Below, one piece after another: positions 1 through 11,653 of a stretch of DNA of 64,000 nucleotides. The number at the start of each line of letters is the position of its first letter. Position 1 is the first letter of the stretch. The notes beneath the pieces are model-generated. The model had not been told where the DNA came from. It was given only the letters and a program-made list of their open reading frames with translations, and ran no database searches. The stretch lies in contig CM060850.1 of assembly GCA_030737835.1 (NCBI GenBank), positions 28,431,385-28,495,384 on the forward strand, given 5' to 3'. Position numbers and translations under genes: made by a program. Source of the stretch: Acorus gramineus. Lineage: Eukaryota > Streptophyta > Magnoliopsida > Acorales > Acoraceae.

Positions 1-194
1 TCCTCCGAAGATGGCTCGCTATTTCCGTCGTTGTTGTGAGGGCAGCCTCCGTCGCCGATGAAGGAGGAGTGGAGGAGGAGCTCCTCCTGGGATCCGGTAA
101 TCTTACCGCAGGCGGAGCAGATGAAATCGTACAGATCTCCGCCGTTGCCATCGCAAGAACCACTCCCCCTCACCGCCTCCTCGAGATTTCTCAT
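1..194 (-). CDS. N-terminal part of an unidentified gene, cut by the window edge
   Basis: Read on the minus strand, an ATG at 194-192 opens a frame that stays open for 64 codons to the window edge. The peptide is Gly/Asp/Glu-rich and contains YDFICSACGKITG, a C-x2-C pair that could begin a zinc-binding knuckle, followed by a Glu/Leu/His stretch. GC content is high, as in other first exons here, and a GA/CT-rich leader lies upstream (195-330). A GGTAAG inside the frame could be a splice donor, so the exon may be shorter. I do not recognise the family; it may be only a fortuitous GC-rich frame. Confidence 0.35.
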   Translation of the reverse strand, partial: MRNLEEAVRGSGSCDGNGGDLYDFICSACGKITGSQEELLLHSSFIGDGGCPHNNDGNSEPSSE

Positions 195-419
195 GCTCCG
201 CTTTTTTCAGGGTTTCTTTTTTTTTCTCGCTCTTTAAGTTGGAAAATCTCAAAATCTGAACGTAAAAAGTCGGTGACTGAAAGTTTATCCTCACCGAAGG
301 TAACCAGGAACAAACACTAACACAGAACCTCGCGCCCGTCTAATACCACCAGCCCACTCGCTGTCTCCCCTTCCCCCAACCCAAATTAAAAAAAAACAAG
401 GCCCGTGTATTACCACTGG

Positions 420-925
420 AACTGCAATTTGAGTCGGGTTAAATAAAAATCTGACGGGTTGAATATGATTTTTACATGAGTTGGATTGATCAAATTTGAT
501 TCAGGTTGGTCAATTCAGATTGACTCACAAATCAAGTTGGTTTCGGATTCATAACCCGACCCGAACCCGTAAGCTAATAGTTAAAAAAAAAATCATGGTC
601 GTTCATTCTGTAGCTTATAATATGGGTAGTCCAAATTTTAGGTAAACCTAGCTAATCTTACGAGTTGAGTCGGGTTGATTTATTTAATTTGCACGTCATG
701 TTAGAAATTCGGGTTGGGTCGAGTTGGTCCAATTCCGGTTGAAAATCGGGTTAGGGTCGGGTTAGTCCAATTTGGGTTTGGTCAAGTAGGGTTGGGTTGG
801 TTTATTTAATTACGGGTCGGGTTCGGGTTGGTCCAATTCGGGTTAAAAATTGGGTTGGGTCGGGTTAAGGTTGAGTAGTTTGAAAGTCAGGTTGGGGTCA
901 ACCAGAATCCAACCCGCCCGAGTTG
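420..925. repeat. Degenerate GGGTYGGGTTGG-type tandem repeat
   Basis: About 500 bases are dominated by variants of GGGTCGGGTTGG and GGTCCAATTCGGGTT, with no fixed period and no open frame. The same word vocabulary returns at 17650-18080 (GGGTCCGGGT, GGACCCG). It is a low-complexity array of the kind common between plant genes. Confidence 0.6.
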
Positions 926-945
926 CAGCCCTAATTACCACCGAT

Positions 946-1972
946 GAAAATTAAAAACGCATAACTAGCTTTTAATTTAGACACTCACCCCACCAACTGG
1001 TTTGACACAAATTCAGTCATACTGGAATGTCTAACGAGATCCAAAGTGTGTTGTCGTAAGTTGTTTGGTTTGATACACATCTAATCAAATTAGAGTGTAT
1101 ATTATGACTCAAGATGTGTCGCTTAACACTTTCTAATTGCAATATTTTAAAAGTGACGCGATACACCTTGGATCACAGTAAATTGTTCCGTTTGACACAA
1201 ACCCAGTCAAACTGGAGTGTCTATTGTGACCCAAGATGCGTCACCCAACACTATTCAATTGACAATAATTTAATTTTCTTATCTATTATAAATATCATAA
1301 ATACACAACAAATAAATATCATAAATAAAAAATATTCACATTCTTAGTCACATAAGTTGATTCAACATTCACATATCCAACCTAGCATGCACATTTACAA
1401 ATCCAATTCACCATTCTTTTTTCACAAAGAAAAATATATTATTGACATAACAATATTCATTGTTCAACATTCACACATCCATATTTACACATTCACGCGG
1501 TTTTCATTTATGAAAAAATGGTGTTATTAGATTTGTAAATGTGCATGATAGGTTAGATATATGAATGTTGAATCAATTTATGTAATTATGCATGTGAATA
1601 TTTTTTATTTATGATATTTTATTTGTTGTGTATTTATAATATTTATAATGATAAAGAAAATTAAATTATTGTTAATTGAATAGTGTTGGACGGTACACCT
1701 TGGGTCACATTAGATACCTCGGTTTGACTGAGTTTGTGTCAAACTGGACAACTTACCGTGATGCAAGGGGTGCCGCGCAACTTATAAAATACTGCAATTA
1801 GAAAGTGTTAGGTGACACATATTGAGTCATAATAGACACTTCAATTTGATTAAGTGTGTGTCAAATCAAACAACTTACAATGACACACTTTGGGTTACGT
1901 TAGACACTCTAGTATGACTGAGCTGGTGTCAAACTGGTTGGTGGGATGAGTTATGTGTTTTTAATTTTTATT
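946..1972. mobile_element. Large foldback (long inverted repeat) element of about 1 kb
   Basis: The left arm (about 946-1435) and right arm (about 1507-1972) are inverted copies of each other along nearly their whole length, separated by a loop of about 70 bases. The outer ends pair as AAAATTAAAAACGCATAACT against AAAATTAAAAACACATAACT. Each arm is built of units of 100-odd bases containing TTTGACACAAACTCAGTC and GACCCAAGATGTGTC words. It has no coding capacity. No convincing target duplication is visible, so the superfamily is open; the form fits a foldback or Mutator-like non-autonomous element. Confidence 0.75.
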
Positions 1973-2008
1973 GGGTTACAGGGGAGAGCATGTAGGTTGG
2001 TGGTAATA

Positions 2009-2092
2009 GACGGGCTCAAAATACAAACACATGTTCTCATTTTCATTTTAGACGGGCTCAAAATACAAACACATGTTCTCATTTTCATTTTA
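2009..2092. repeat. 42-base perfect tandem duplication
   Basis: A 42-base unit beginning GACGGGCTCAAAATACAAAC occurs twice in direct succession (2009-2050 and 2051-2092) without mismatches. It lies just outside the right arm of the foldback element, and the word AGACGGGCTC recurs near 3187, at the far side of the neighbouring repeat block. Confidence 0.9.
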
Positions 2093-2169
2093 GACATTAA
2101 CTCTACCTACAGGCATATCTCACCAACCTATTTCATAAAAAATTCCCTCCCCACCACCACCAACCGGTT

Positions 2170-3060
2170 TTAAAGTGGCTTGACACATCTTGGGTCGCGA
2201 GACATTATTCGATTTGACGCATTCCCAATCAAACTGGGATGTCTACCATGGTCCAATTGACAATATTTTAATTTGTTTATTCATTATAAATATCATAAAT
2301 AAATAATAAATAAATATTATGAATAAACAATAAATGTTAATTGAAATGAAATCTTTTGGTTTTATTGGTTATATTATAATTGAAATTAAATCTTTTTTGT
2401 ATATTTTGCACACAACAGAAGTAATGTGTAAGATTTTTATTTTTTGTAAGTCTTAGAAGGTCATATATGTATCGATTCATTTTGTAAAGCCAAAACGATA
2501 AAAATGTGTAGAAGCAGTGCATATGCTACTATAGTGTAACATATAGTGTTCCTATCTTGTTAATGTCTTAATGTAAATTTCAAATGATACATAGTGTTGA
2601 ATATGTTATCTGTTTGTTTATATTGCCGTTTGAACTTCTTGTATGACTAATAGTGGTTGAGATGTATTCAATTTGAACACATCTCTACAAAACTCCAGTT
2701 TGACATACCTTGGGTCACCCAATTTTATGTAGTTCGACGGACATCAAGTCAAACTGGTGTTGTCTACCGCAACCCAATGTGTGTTGCTCAACATTGTCCA
2801 ACTGATAATATTTTAAAAGTTGCTTGACACACCTTGGTAATGTTGTCCGATTTAACACACTCTTATTCAAGTTTGAGTGTTTACTATGACTCAAAATGTA
2901 TCGCCTAACACTTTCTAACTAACAATATTTTTAAAATAACTCGACACACCTAGTATCATAAGACGTTGTTCGATTTGACACACTCCCAATTAAATTAAGA
3001 TGTCTATCATAACCTAAGATAGTGATGCTCATACCCTCCCAGTCAAATTTTGATTTGAGA
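2170..3060. repeat. Further diverged units of the foldback-arm repeat
   Basis: The units that build the 946-1972 foldback arms recur here in a more diverged state: CTTGACACACCTTGG, TCAAACTGG, GTCTACCATGRYCCAA and AACACTTTCTAAYT words at about 2170-2260 and 2690-3040. Between them is AT-rich sequence (2265-2690). No gene is visible. The block is probably an older or nested copy of the same family. Confidence 0.6.
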
Positions 3061-3069
3061 GAAGTTTTA

Positions 3070-3090
3070 GGGGGGGGGGGGGGGGGGGGG
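3070..3090 (+). repeat. Homopolymer of 21 G
   Basis: An uninterrupted G run lies about 190 bases upstream of the PPR start codon. On this strand it could form G-quadruplex structure; it is also a place where assembly length is unreliable. Confidence 0.9.
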
Positions 3091-3280
3091 TTTGGGTGAG
3101 AAGTATGATAGATTGTTATACAATGGTTGGTGGGGTTAGGAATAATATAAAAATTAAAATGTGGGAACAGTTGGCTGGTGGGATTAGACGGGCTCTAGAT
3201 CCTCTCTTTATCCTCTTTGAATTTCACTTCCTCTCCATAAACCCTAATTTTTTTTTTCCGAGTCCTTCGAAACCCTAACA

Positions 3281-6200
3281 ATGAATTTCAGCGTCTCCAT
3301 CTCCTCTCCTCCTGCTATTCCCACTCAGTTCCTCAACCTCTCCTCCCACTCTCGGTTTGCAGTCCTGCGGAGACCGGGACGGATATCCTGCTCGTCGATA
3401 TCACAGGTTCACAACTACGGGACCATGGATTACGAACGGCGGCCGCCGTTCAAGTGGAGCTTGCTATACCGGAAGATATCTATGACGGATAGCCCCGGCG
3501 ACGGGGGAGGCTCGACGGAGGTGCTGGAACAGTGGGTGGCGGGGGGGAACAAGGTCACAAAGTGGGACCTTTGCCGTGTCGTTAAGGAGCTCAGGAAGTT
3601 CAGGCGGTTCAGGCTAGCTCTTGAGGTGAGGCAAAACGGTTTCATAATATTGATTATCTGTTTCAATCCTCTTGAAGTGTTGGATGAAATTTCACTGATA
3701 ATCTCACTTGATGGTTCTCACTTGCATATTATAGAATCAGTGTTGGATGCATCTTTTTATAGATGATCATTCTTTTAGGGATTGCCCAAATTCAGTTTTT
3801 TTCTGTGTGATAATCGATTTTCACAAACTATGCCATAGCTGAAAAGGGTTTGCTTGAATTGATTCGTTTGGACTTTGGATAAACAATGTTTTTCGTCCGC
3901 ACGTCATGATGAACAGGTTTCTTTTCATCATTTGACTTATCACCCGAGTTTATTGGAACATTGGGGAGTTGAGCCTTTCTTTTGACTTTTAAGTCTTCAA
4001 GCTCTCTGTTTTGACTCTTAGAATTTGAAGCTCCCCTTTATCTGAAATGTATGCATTCTCCCTTCATCAATAAGAATATTCACATCCCCAACTGCATATC
4101 GAGTGTGACTGGAAATTTAAATATGTGACAAAAAAGATGACATTGGGAAAACACTAGTTATTTCTGTTATGTAGTTCCTCTCTGCTACCGAAATGCTGAA
4201 TCACCATTCATTATTCTTTATTTGTTGGTGTCTTTATTCTTGATATCATGACTTCTGGCTATCTGAATTTTCTCTGGCTTTTAATACACATACACGTGTG
4301 CCCGTGTGTGTCTATACCTTAAAAAAAAGCCATTTAACTTATATTTTGCAATGGAAAATAAAATCTGGAATTTTCACAGTAAAACCTTTTGACGAGGGGT
4401 TGGACTGTGGTTCAATGGTTGACGACAAAAATTGCAACCACAAGGTCATGGATTCAAATCCCACCACTTACCTATCAAAGAAAATTGCCGAGCTTGTGAA
4501 AATTGCCTTTTCCCCCTCAGTTTCTTATCATTTACCCATGCGCTTTGCTATATTAAAAAACTAGATTTTTTGTTACCATTGTTTACCCTGTGAACTTGCA
4601 CTGCACTTTGCATAGTTAAGAAAAATTATGGTAGTACCTTGGGCGTCTTCTTTATGCTGTTGTGACTCATGATAGTTAAGAAAAGTAAGATGGTAGATTT
4701 TGCTGATGCGGTAATGCAAGCTTTCAACTTCAGTGAGTAGTGAGTTGTAGACTTGTAGTGTTTGTTGTATTTTTTTTTTTTGAAAGATGGTAGGCATGTG
4801 CCATGATTGTATTAATATCAGAGCAAATTTCCGGAAAGGAGATTACAAAACAACAGCCCTTGGAGGACTAGGCTGAGCCCCGATAGTGTTTTGCTGTTTG
4901 TTGTAGATATAACAATTTGCATGTTATATGCCTCTCTCAATCATACATGGAGTAGTGAAATATGCAAAGCTAACAATGTACTTTGTGTGAAGCATTTGCA
5001 TTCAGTTACAGATATAGTTACATTTATTTAATGTTGTCAGAATCCAAACATTTATATAAAGCTTTGCAATAAATTATTCCCATCTACAGAGGCACTTTTA
5101 TATTGGCAAATATTGTCACCCATAAGATGTATGCATTCTAATTGTGCATGTTATTGAATGCTGTTTGGGATAATTTTGACCCTTTTCGGAGCTGTTGAGA
5201 TGTGTCATCTCTTCGAATTATTTTTGTGAGTTTTCTTTGTGAATTTTCTATAATTTTGAAACCTCAGACCTCTACAAGAACTTGTCCAGTAATATCTTTT
5301 GATGGCCTCTCCCTAAATATATTTCAAATATAACTACAGCAAAGAATACTTTAATTTGTGAATTATTTTTTTAAAATTATTCAAGCTGGCTGTAATTTTC
5401 GACGTATGAAGTTATGGTGGTTGACAGGGAAACATCTTTTGGTTTATTTAATGACACCTGTCATCATCAACATTGCCTGTGCGCCTAACATTGTGGGTAA
5501 CATGTATGAATTCTTCTATGCATGAACTTATTTAATGAGTATGTGGACTATAATGCTTGATGATGGAAAATCTGGAAGCTAGAAAGTCCAGAATTTCTAC
5601 ATTGTTTTTTTTCCTCTATGCCTGTCATACTCCACCAAGTGCTCACATGTGCATTTTGTTATGTCAGTGTTTAGTCTTTGCCATTCTTGAGGCTATTACT
5701 CAGGTTTTTGCACATTTTCTTAGGTGTATGAGTGGATGACTAGCAAAGGGAGAAGATTTAAATTTACTTCTAGTGATGCTGCAATTCAGCTAGACCTGAT
5801 TGCTAAAGTGCATGGTGTGTCAAGGGCTGAGGACCATTTTTCAACCCTTTCAGACTCCTTGAAAGACAAGCGCACACACTGTTCTCTTCTGAACGCCTAT
5901 TGCCAAGCTGGCATGAAGGATAAATCTGAGGCCTTTATTCAGGTGATGAAAAACAAAGACTACATTGAGGAAGCGCTTCCTTATAATGCGTTAATGACTC
6001 TCTATATGAATGCTAAAGAATATGACAGGGTGAAATTAACAACATTAGAGATGAGAGAGAGCAACATATCCTTGGACATATATTCCTACAATATCTTGAT
6101 GACAACATATGCAGCCATGGGAAACATGGAGGAGATGGAAGGAGTGTTGGAACAGCTGAAAGCAGACCCAAGGGTCAATGCCAACTGGGGCACATATAGT

Positions 6201-6863
6201 ACTCTTTGCACCTTGTACATCAAACTGGGTCATTTCGAAAAGGCTGAAAACTGCCTGAAGGAAGCCGAGAGAAGAGTCACAGGTCGGGACCGAATGGCTT
6301 ACCACTATCTCATGACTCTGTATAGTAGGATAAACAAGAAGGAAGAGGTCTATCGCATATGGAACAGCTACAAATCAAGCTTCCCCGTCATGGTCAACAA
6401 GGCCTACCACTCGATGCTTTCGTCTTTAATCAGAGTTGGCGACATTGAAGGAGCCGAAGTCATCTATGAGGAGTGGATGTCGACCAAGCCGAACTTTGAC
6501 CCTAGGATTTGTAACATCTTGATGAGTTGGTACATAAAAGAGGGACAGATGGAGAAGGCCCAGGAATTTCTTGACCGTACGATCGAGAAGGGCGGAAGGC
6601 CGAGCCCTACAACATGGGAGATCCTTGCTGATGGACATATCAGGGGGAAGCGGATTCCCGAGGCGCTTTCATGCATGAAAGAAGCTGCATCAATCAAGAG
6701 GTCGGTGGACTGGCGACCAAGGCCGGAGACCATAGCAAGCTTTTTGGACTTTTGCGAGGAATCGTCTGATATCGAAAGCAAAGAAATGTTGCTTGGTTTG
6801 TTAAGGAGCGCTGGATGTCTTGACGAGGAGAAATACAAATCATTTGAAGCAAGCAGGATTTGA
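3281..6863 (+). CDS. P-class pentatricopeptide repeat protein, At1g02150-like, probably organellar
   Basis: Two exons, 3281-3625 and 5724-6863, join in phase 0 (donor GAG|GTGAGG, acceptor TTCTTAG|GTG) to give 494 residues. Residues 1 to about 45 are Ser/Pro/Arg-rich and acid-poor, as expected of a chloroplast or mitochondrial transit peptide. The conserved segment before the repeats (KWDLCRVVKELRKFRRF, then LALE|VYEWM) is typical of the At1g02150/At4g02820 subgroup. Degenerate 35-residue PPR units follow from about residue 185 to 440, for example YNALMTLYMNAKEYDRV and YSYNILMTTYAAMGNMEEM. There is no E, DYW or SMR extension. PPR proteins bind single-stranded organellar RNA and assist editing, splicing or stability; the target cannot be read from the sequence. 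The single long intron (2.1 kb) holds SINE and LINE debris. The reading frame is intact. Confidence 0.9.
4395..4490 (+). mobile_element. tRNA-derived SINE fragment in the PPR intron
   Basis: A polymerase III A-box-like TGTGGTTCAATGGTTG (4406-4421) is followed after the usual short spacing by a B box, GGATTCAAATCC (4450-4461), and then CCACCACTTACCTATC. The 3' part matches the copy at 33080-33134, so two members of one family are present. Confidence 0.65.
4769..4885 (-). mobile_element. LINE 3'-end fragment, antisense in the PPR intron
   Basis: On the minus strand, the sequence TTAATACAATCATGG followed by an A run (the T run at 4771-4781 on plus) is the usual 3' tail of plant L1-type LINEs. 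No coding part remains, so this is a severely 5'-truncated insertion. Confidence 0.55.
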
Positions 6864-9208
6864 AATTCATGTGAAACCAGATTCGAACATTTGGCATGTG
6901 AGACCAGATTGATCCTCTTGTCTATGGCATGGTTACAGCAGGCAAAATATACATGTGGGCATCGGAGCAGTTCATGTGACAAATGCAAGTTGTATCTGAA
7001 TAATTTTCTTCATTTTTAAGGACCCACTGACCATGTGCACCAGTGGTGGGGTGAGGCTCCGGTGCAGTTGGGCGCATTATCGGCCCATGTGGGGAGGATT
7101 CCAGATCAAAGATGCCGAGTAGCCGGACCATCTCAACCTTGTTATTGTTTGCACACACGCAGGATTGTTAAAAATATTCTTCTGTTCTTACTTTGCATCA
7201 TATCTGTCTCCCCTTATTTAGAAGATGATATATGCCTTTTACAATATTGTAGTGGCTTGTCTGTGATGGGGTTGTAAAAGCAGGTGATTTAGAATTGGGT
7301 GGTCTGTGGAGCTTGATAGCACCTGTAGCGTGAACATTACATTGACCTCCACTTGGAGGGGAAAAAAATAGAAAGCAAAATGTTAGGACAGCCATATACA
7401 GCTTTATCTGCTGTTCATAGCTGGCTTGTTTTTTTTTTTTTCATAAATAAAATATTAGTCAACAATAATATATAAAATATATATTTTAATAAATTATATA
7501 AATCTATTTATAAATGCGTAAATCTTTTTTTATTAAGATTTATATCGCTGCAGAGGGATTGTAAACTCCCAACAATAGCATCATAGGTCCAAATTGCCTT
7601 CGGGGCTTCGGGCTTTTTGCTCACTGTTTCATTTAAGTCTTGTAAAAATAATAATAATAAATAAATAAATAAAAATCATTATAGTATTGCATCAAATAAA
7701 TTTATCCAATCATGTTATTCATGGCCATTAAACCAGACCATTATAATTAAAACTTATAAAGGGATGAATATGAATTTTGTATACTGTCCAGAATGTGAAA
7801 ATTATGATCACAACTGACACCGACATGAAGCGACAAGAATGAAATCTTTATTTGAAAAACCGTAAAAAACGTGGAGTGCAAGATCGGCATTGATGGCAGA
7901 GAGACTAACCGCCAAAACTGATGTCGGATCGGCGATATTCATATCTCGCACGTGCGACCCACGTGTCGCGCTCTCATTGGACAGCTGTTCGCCCTGGCGT
8001 ACCCCTGCGAGTCCATCTCGTCCTGGCCAGTACTTTATTTAAAAAGTGAGGGCTATTTTGGGAAGCTTATTTTATAAAGTCCAGGGCGAAGTTCGCGCGG
8101 GGGTCACATGTGGCGCCACATGACGTGATTCGTGTGCGCGATACACGCTTTATTTATATTTATATTTATTTTGCTTGTCTTCATCTGACAATGACTAAGG
8201 TCATGTTGGACAACAGTTTCTAAAAGTAGTTTTTAATTTTTTAAAATTATATCAATTAAAATATATTATTATTTAAAAATTTAAAATTAAAAACTGTTAT
8301 TAAACAGAACAATTTAAATACATCATCATTACTAGATTTTATTTTTAAACTGTACCTTGAAATCTGTGTTTTATAAAATAGCCATCATCATTACACCCTC
8401 AAATCATCATCATTACACACTCAAAAGGTGTGCATATAGCTGTAAAAGCTAAAAGGTATTTTTCAAACTGTGTTTCTAAATGCTACTTAAAAGGTTCATA
8501 CATGAAAGTTTTTCTTGTTCAATGAGTCCCCACTATCAATATATATCTGACTAGAAAAGTCCTCAAATTTTCACTCTTGCACTTAAATATTAAAATTACA
8601 CCATCAATGGATCGATTGAAGACCTTGATTTGCATGTTTTTTAAAAGCAAATTTTGGATCATTTTCCATAGTGAGATTCCAGGTATTATAATTATTTTTG
8701 TCCCAAGATGTGATGAACTGATGATGATGCCCATCTCGCGAGTCACACCAGGCACGTTTACAGCTGGGTGATTCGATCTGGGTCTTCTCTTTCTCCTTTC
8801 CCAATATAGCCCCGCACGTCTATATTCCATTGATGAATATTGCTTGGACATTCTAGTAATAAAAGTGCAAATCAAGGGTTAATCTGGAGCCCCAATTATT
8901 ATTATATCAGAGAATAATAAAGGATGCCTGCTAAGGGCAGTGGTATGTGTGGCCTAATAAGTTGCCAACTTGTCATTGATTGGGATCCCTGTCTATCTGC
9001 TGTAAAACCCTTTCTTTTTGTTAATTGTTACTAGAAATACCCCTAGCTTTGTCTTTTTTGCATATACCACCCTCACAGAATCATATGATCACGTGTACTT
9101 TACCATGCATCCACCACTTTTCTCTACGGTTCCATCAAGATGGAATATTCTTTCCCAAGTACACTGGGTTATCTACTTATATATTCTTATAAAATCAAAT
9201 GTTTTAGC
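6864..9208. other. PPR 3' region and intergenic DNA without a visible gene
   Basis: The first few hundred bases are probably the PPR 3' UTR. From about 7410 the DNA is AT-rich with T runs. A GC-richer stretch at 7900-8150 has imperfect internal symmetry (TTCGCCCTGG near 7990 against CCAGGGCGAA near 8083), possibly a decayed MITE. Frames of 60-120 codons at 8519-8875 show no recognisable product. Confidence 0.5.
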
Positions 9209-9216
9209 ACTTCTCA

Positions 9217-9656
9217 AGGGGTGGTAAACGAGTCGAACGAGTCGAGCTTTGACATGTTCAAGCTCGGCTCGTTTATAAACGAGTCGAGCCGAGCCGAGCC
9301 GAGCCGAGCTCACAAGCCTCAACGAGCCTAGCGTTCTTCTTCATTTTAGGGTTTTTAAGGATCGAAAACAAAATTTTAACCTAAATGACTCAAGTTCATG
9401 AGTCTAAATAAGCATAGCTTTGTATTAATTTAATGTTCTGATCTTATAAAAGAGTTTAGTCAAGTTTCAACTAAGTTTTTTATAACACAACGAGTCGAAT
9501 TTGAACACAAAATGAAGTTCGATCTAGGTTTCGAGCCTAACCGAGCGTTAAAAATTGTTCAAGCTCGCTCATTTGTTTAATCGAACGAGCCTGAACGAGC
9601 TTAAACTGAGTCGAGCCCAAGCCAAACTCGAACGACTTGATTCGTTTACTAGCCCT
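9217..9656. mobile_element. hAT-type miniature transposon, 440 bases, with 8-base target duplication
   Basis: The ends are imperfect inverted repeats: AGGGGTGGTAAACGAGTC on the left against AGGGCTAGTAAACGAATC (complement of the right end). The 8 bases ACTTCTCA are repeated exactly on both sides (9209-9216 and 9657-9664), as hAT transposases produce. The interior is an array of GAGTCGAGC/GAGCCGAGC words and codes for nothing. Confidence 0.85.
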
Positions 9657-9664
9657 ACTTCTCA

Positions 9665-10371
9665 TTGAAAAATCTCTTTAAGTGGGAAACTTAATGAAGT
9701 TTGTTAGCAAATACTGATATTAATATAATTAGAATATAGATCTTTATTATTATTATTATTATTATTATATAGACATTTTAAGGGCCATGATTTAGATAAC
9801 CATAAAATATATTAAGGATGACATGTAGTGCAATCATGCATAAAAAGTGAGCTGAGGTTTAAAACCTTGAGATAGGATTAGCCATACTATGTATTTGATT
9901 TTAAACAATTTAAATGCATGCAAATGTATTATATAGTTTTATATATAATACGTTGATATAACTAATGTTTTTAAAAGGGATATTATTTTGATATCCGTAT
10001 ATGTTTTTAAGTCATTCCTAACATTCAAATATCACATATTTTTTTATTTTTTCAAATACATGTGATATATACCCATAAAGGTTCAATGTACCACACATGC
10101 ACTTCTCATGTATTTTGGTTTTTTCAAAAATGTATATTTCATATAATAAAACACATGCATACCATAATAAATTATACAAATCGATTCATAAAAAAAAAAG
10201 TTTATATGTTTCAATATTTAATGAAATTTATACATTATTATAAGACTACACATGGAGCTCAAAGGGAACTGATTTTTAATAACAAAAGAAGTAATTAAAT
10301 GATTTCCCCTATATAAAATATATTTTTAGATCACAGGAAAAAAAAAAAAACAGTGCTTTAAAAAAAAAGAA
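9665..10371. other. AT-rich intergenic DNA
   Basis: Simple repeats include an ATT run at 9747-9767. No open frame resembles a protein, and I see nothing else in it. Confidence 0.6.
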
Positions 10372-11404
10372 GAAATTAATTAAAGGTCCTTAGGGATACT
10401 TTTGTAATAACAATATGTCATTTTGACTTTTTCTTGTTTTTTTTAGTTTCATAAGTTAGCAGTGTATTTTGTTTAGGCTCTTCCATCCAATTTTCATCCA
10501 TTCTATTTTTTTCTCCTTCTTTTACCCCCAAGTGAACATGAATTGCCTCTTTATCTCCCTCAGCCTCTTTCTTTCTCCTCCAAATAATTTAACAAGATGT
10601 GAGATCATCTCCACCAACCCTCCATTGTGCCGATCTCGACCCCAACGCCGATCGCTCCCTCCGACCTCTCCAAACCGTGTCCCGTGAGTCGTCTCTTGGT
10701 TTTGTGTTATACTGGGTACACTGTTATTCTTAATATGTACACTGTTATACTTGTTACAGATTGTGTGTGTTACACTACGTATACTGTTACTCACATTGTG
10801 TACACTGTTATGCCTCTTACATGTATCAGATTTTGTGTTACACTATGTACACTATTATGTCCAATGTGTACACTGTTATATATGTTACATGTTCTGTGTG
10901 TTACACTGTGTATACTGTTACGCTCATTTTGTATACTGTTATACCTTTAACATGTTATGCTCACGGATGGTGTCGCGAGAGGGGGTTGGGCTTGCGAACG
11001 GTGTCGCGAGAGGGGGCAAGGCTCGCGGATGAGGGTCGCAAGAGGGGGTTGGGCTCGCAGACGGAGTCACGAGAAGGAGGTTGAGCTCGCGGATGGGACG
11101 CAGGAGACGATCGGAGGGCGCGATCGGTGTTGGGGTCGAGATCGGTGTAATAGAGGGCTGGTAGAGATGGTCTTACAATTTGTTGAATTGTTTGGGAGAG
11201 AAAGGAAGAAGTTGGAGGAGATAGAAAAAGACAAATGATATTTACTTAGGGATAAAAGAGGAAGAAAAAACTAGAATGGATAGAAGTTGGATAGAAGAAC
11301 CTAAACAAAATACCACAACTAACTTAAGAATCTAAAGAAAATAAAAAAAATTAAAGGACTTATTGTTATTACAGATTAGTTCCTAAGGATCTCTAATTAA
11401 TTTC
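10372..11404. mobile_element. Foldback / long-TIR element with about 310-base arms and internal repeat arrays
   Basis: The left arm (10372 to about 10690) and right arm (about 11090-11404) are inverted copies, starting GAAATTAATTAAAGGTCCTTAG against GAAATTAATTAGAGATCCTTAG. The interior holds two arrays: about four units of 60-70 bases with the word TGTACACTGTTAT (10690-10960), then a GC-rich array of CGCGAGAGGGGG and GGCTCGCGGA words (10965-11100). Both flanks are A runs that could hide a 9-base Mutator-type duplication. Frames of about 107 codons inside are products of the arrays, not genes. Confidence 0.75.
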
Positions 11405-11653
11405 CAAAAAAAAAAAACAAAAAAACCAAAAAACAAGTTTAAACAAAATATATTTGGCCACCCAAACACATCCATCAGAGCCAGAGGGACACAACCGCCA
11501 TTTCAAAAACAACAGACCCATCCTCCTCAACCCCACTATCACTATCATATATATAAAATCTCACTATACATGGTCCCTTAACGACCACTCCATCTGATAT
11601 AACTATCCCAACCAATCCTCCCTTCCCTTCCATTCTCTCTCTCTCTCTCTGCA

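Noticed and set aside
10627-11084. Overlapping frames of 90-107 codons with Tyr/Cys/Val repeats
   Set aside because: They are produced by the tandem TGTACACTGTTAT array inside a foldback element.
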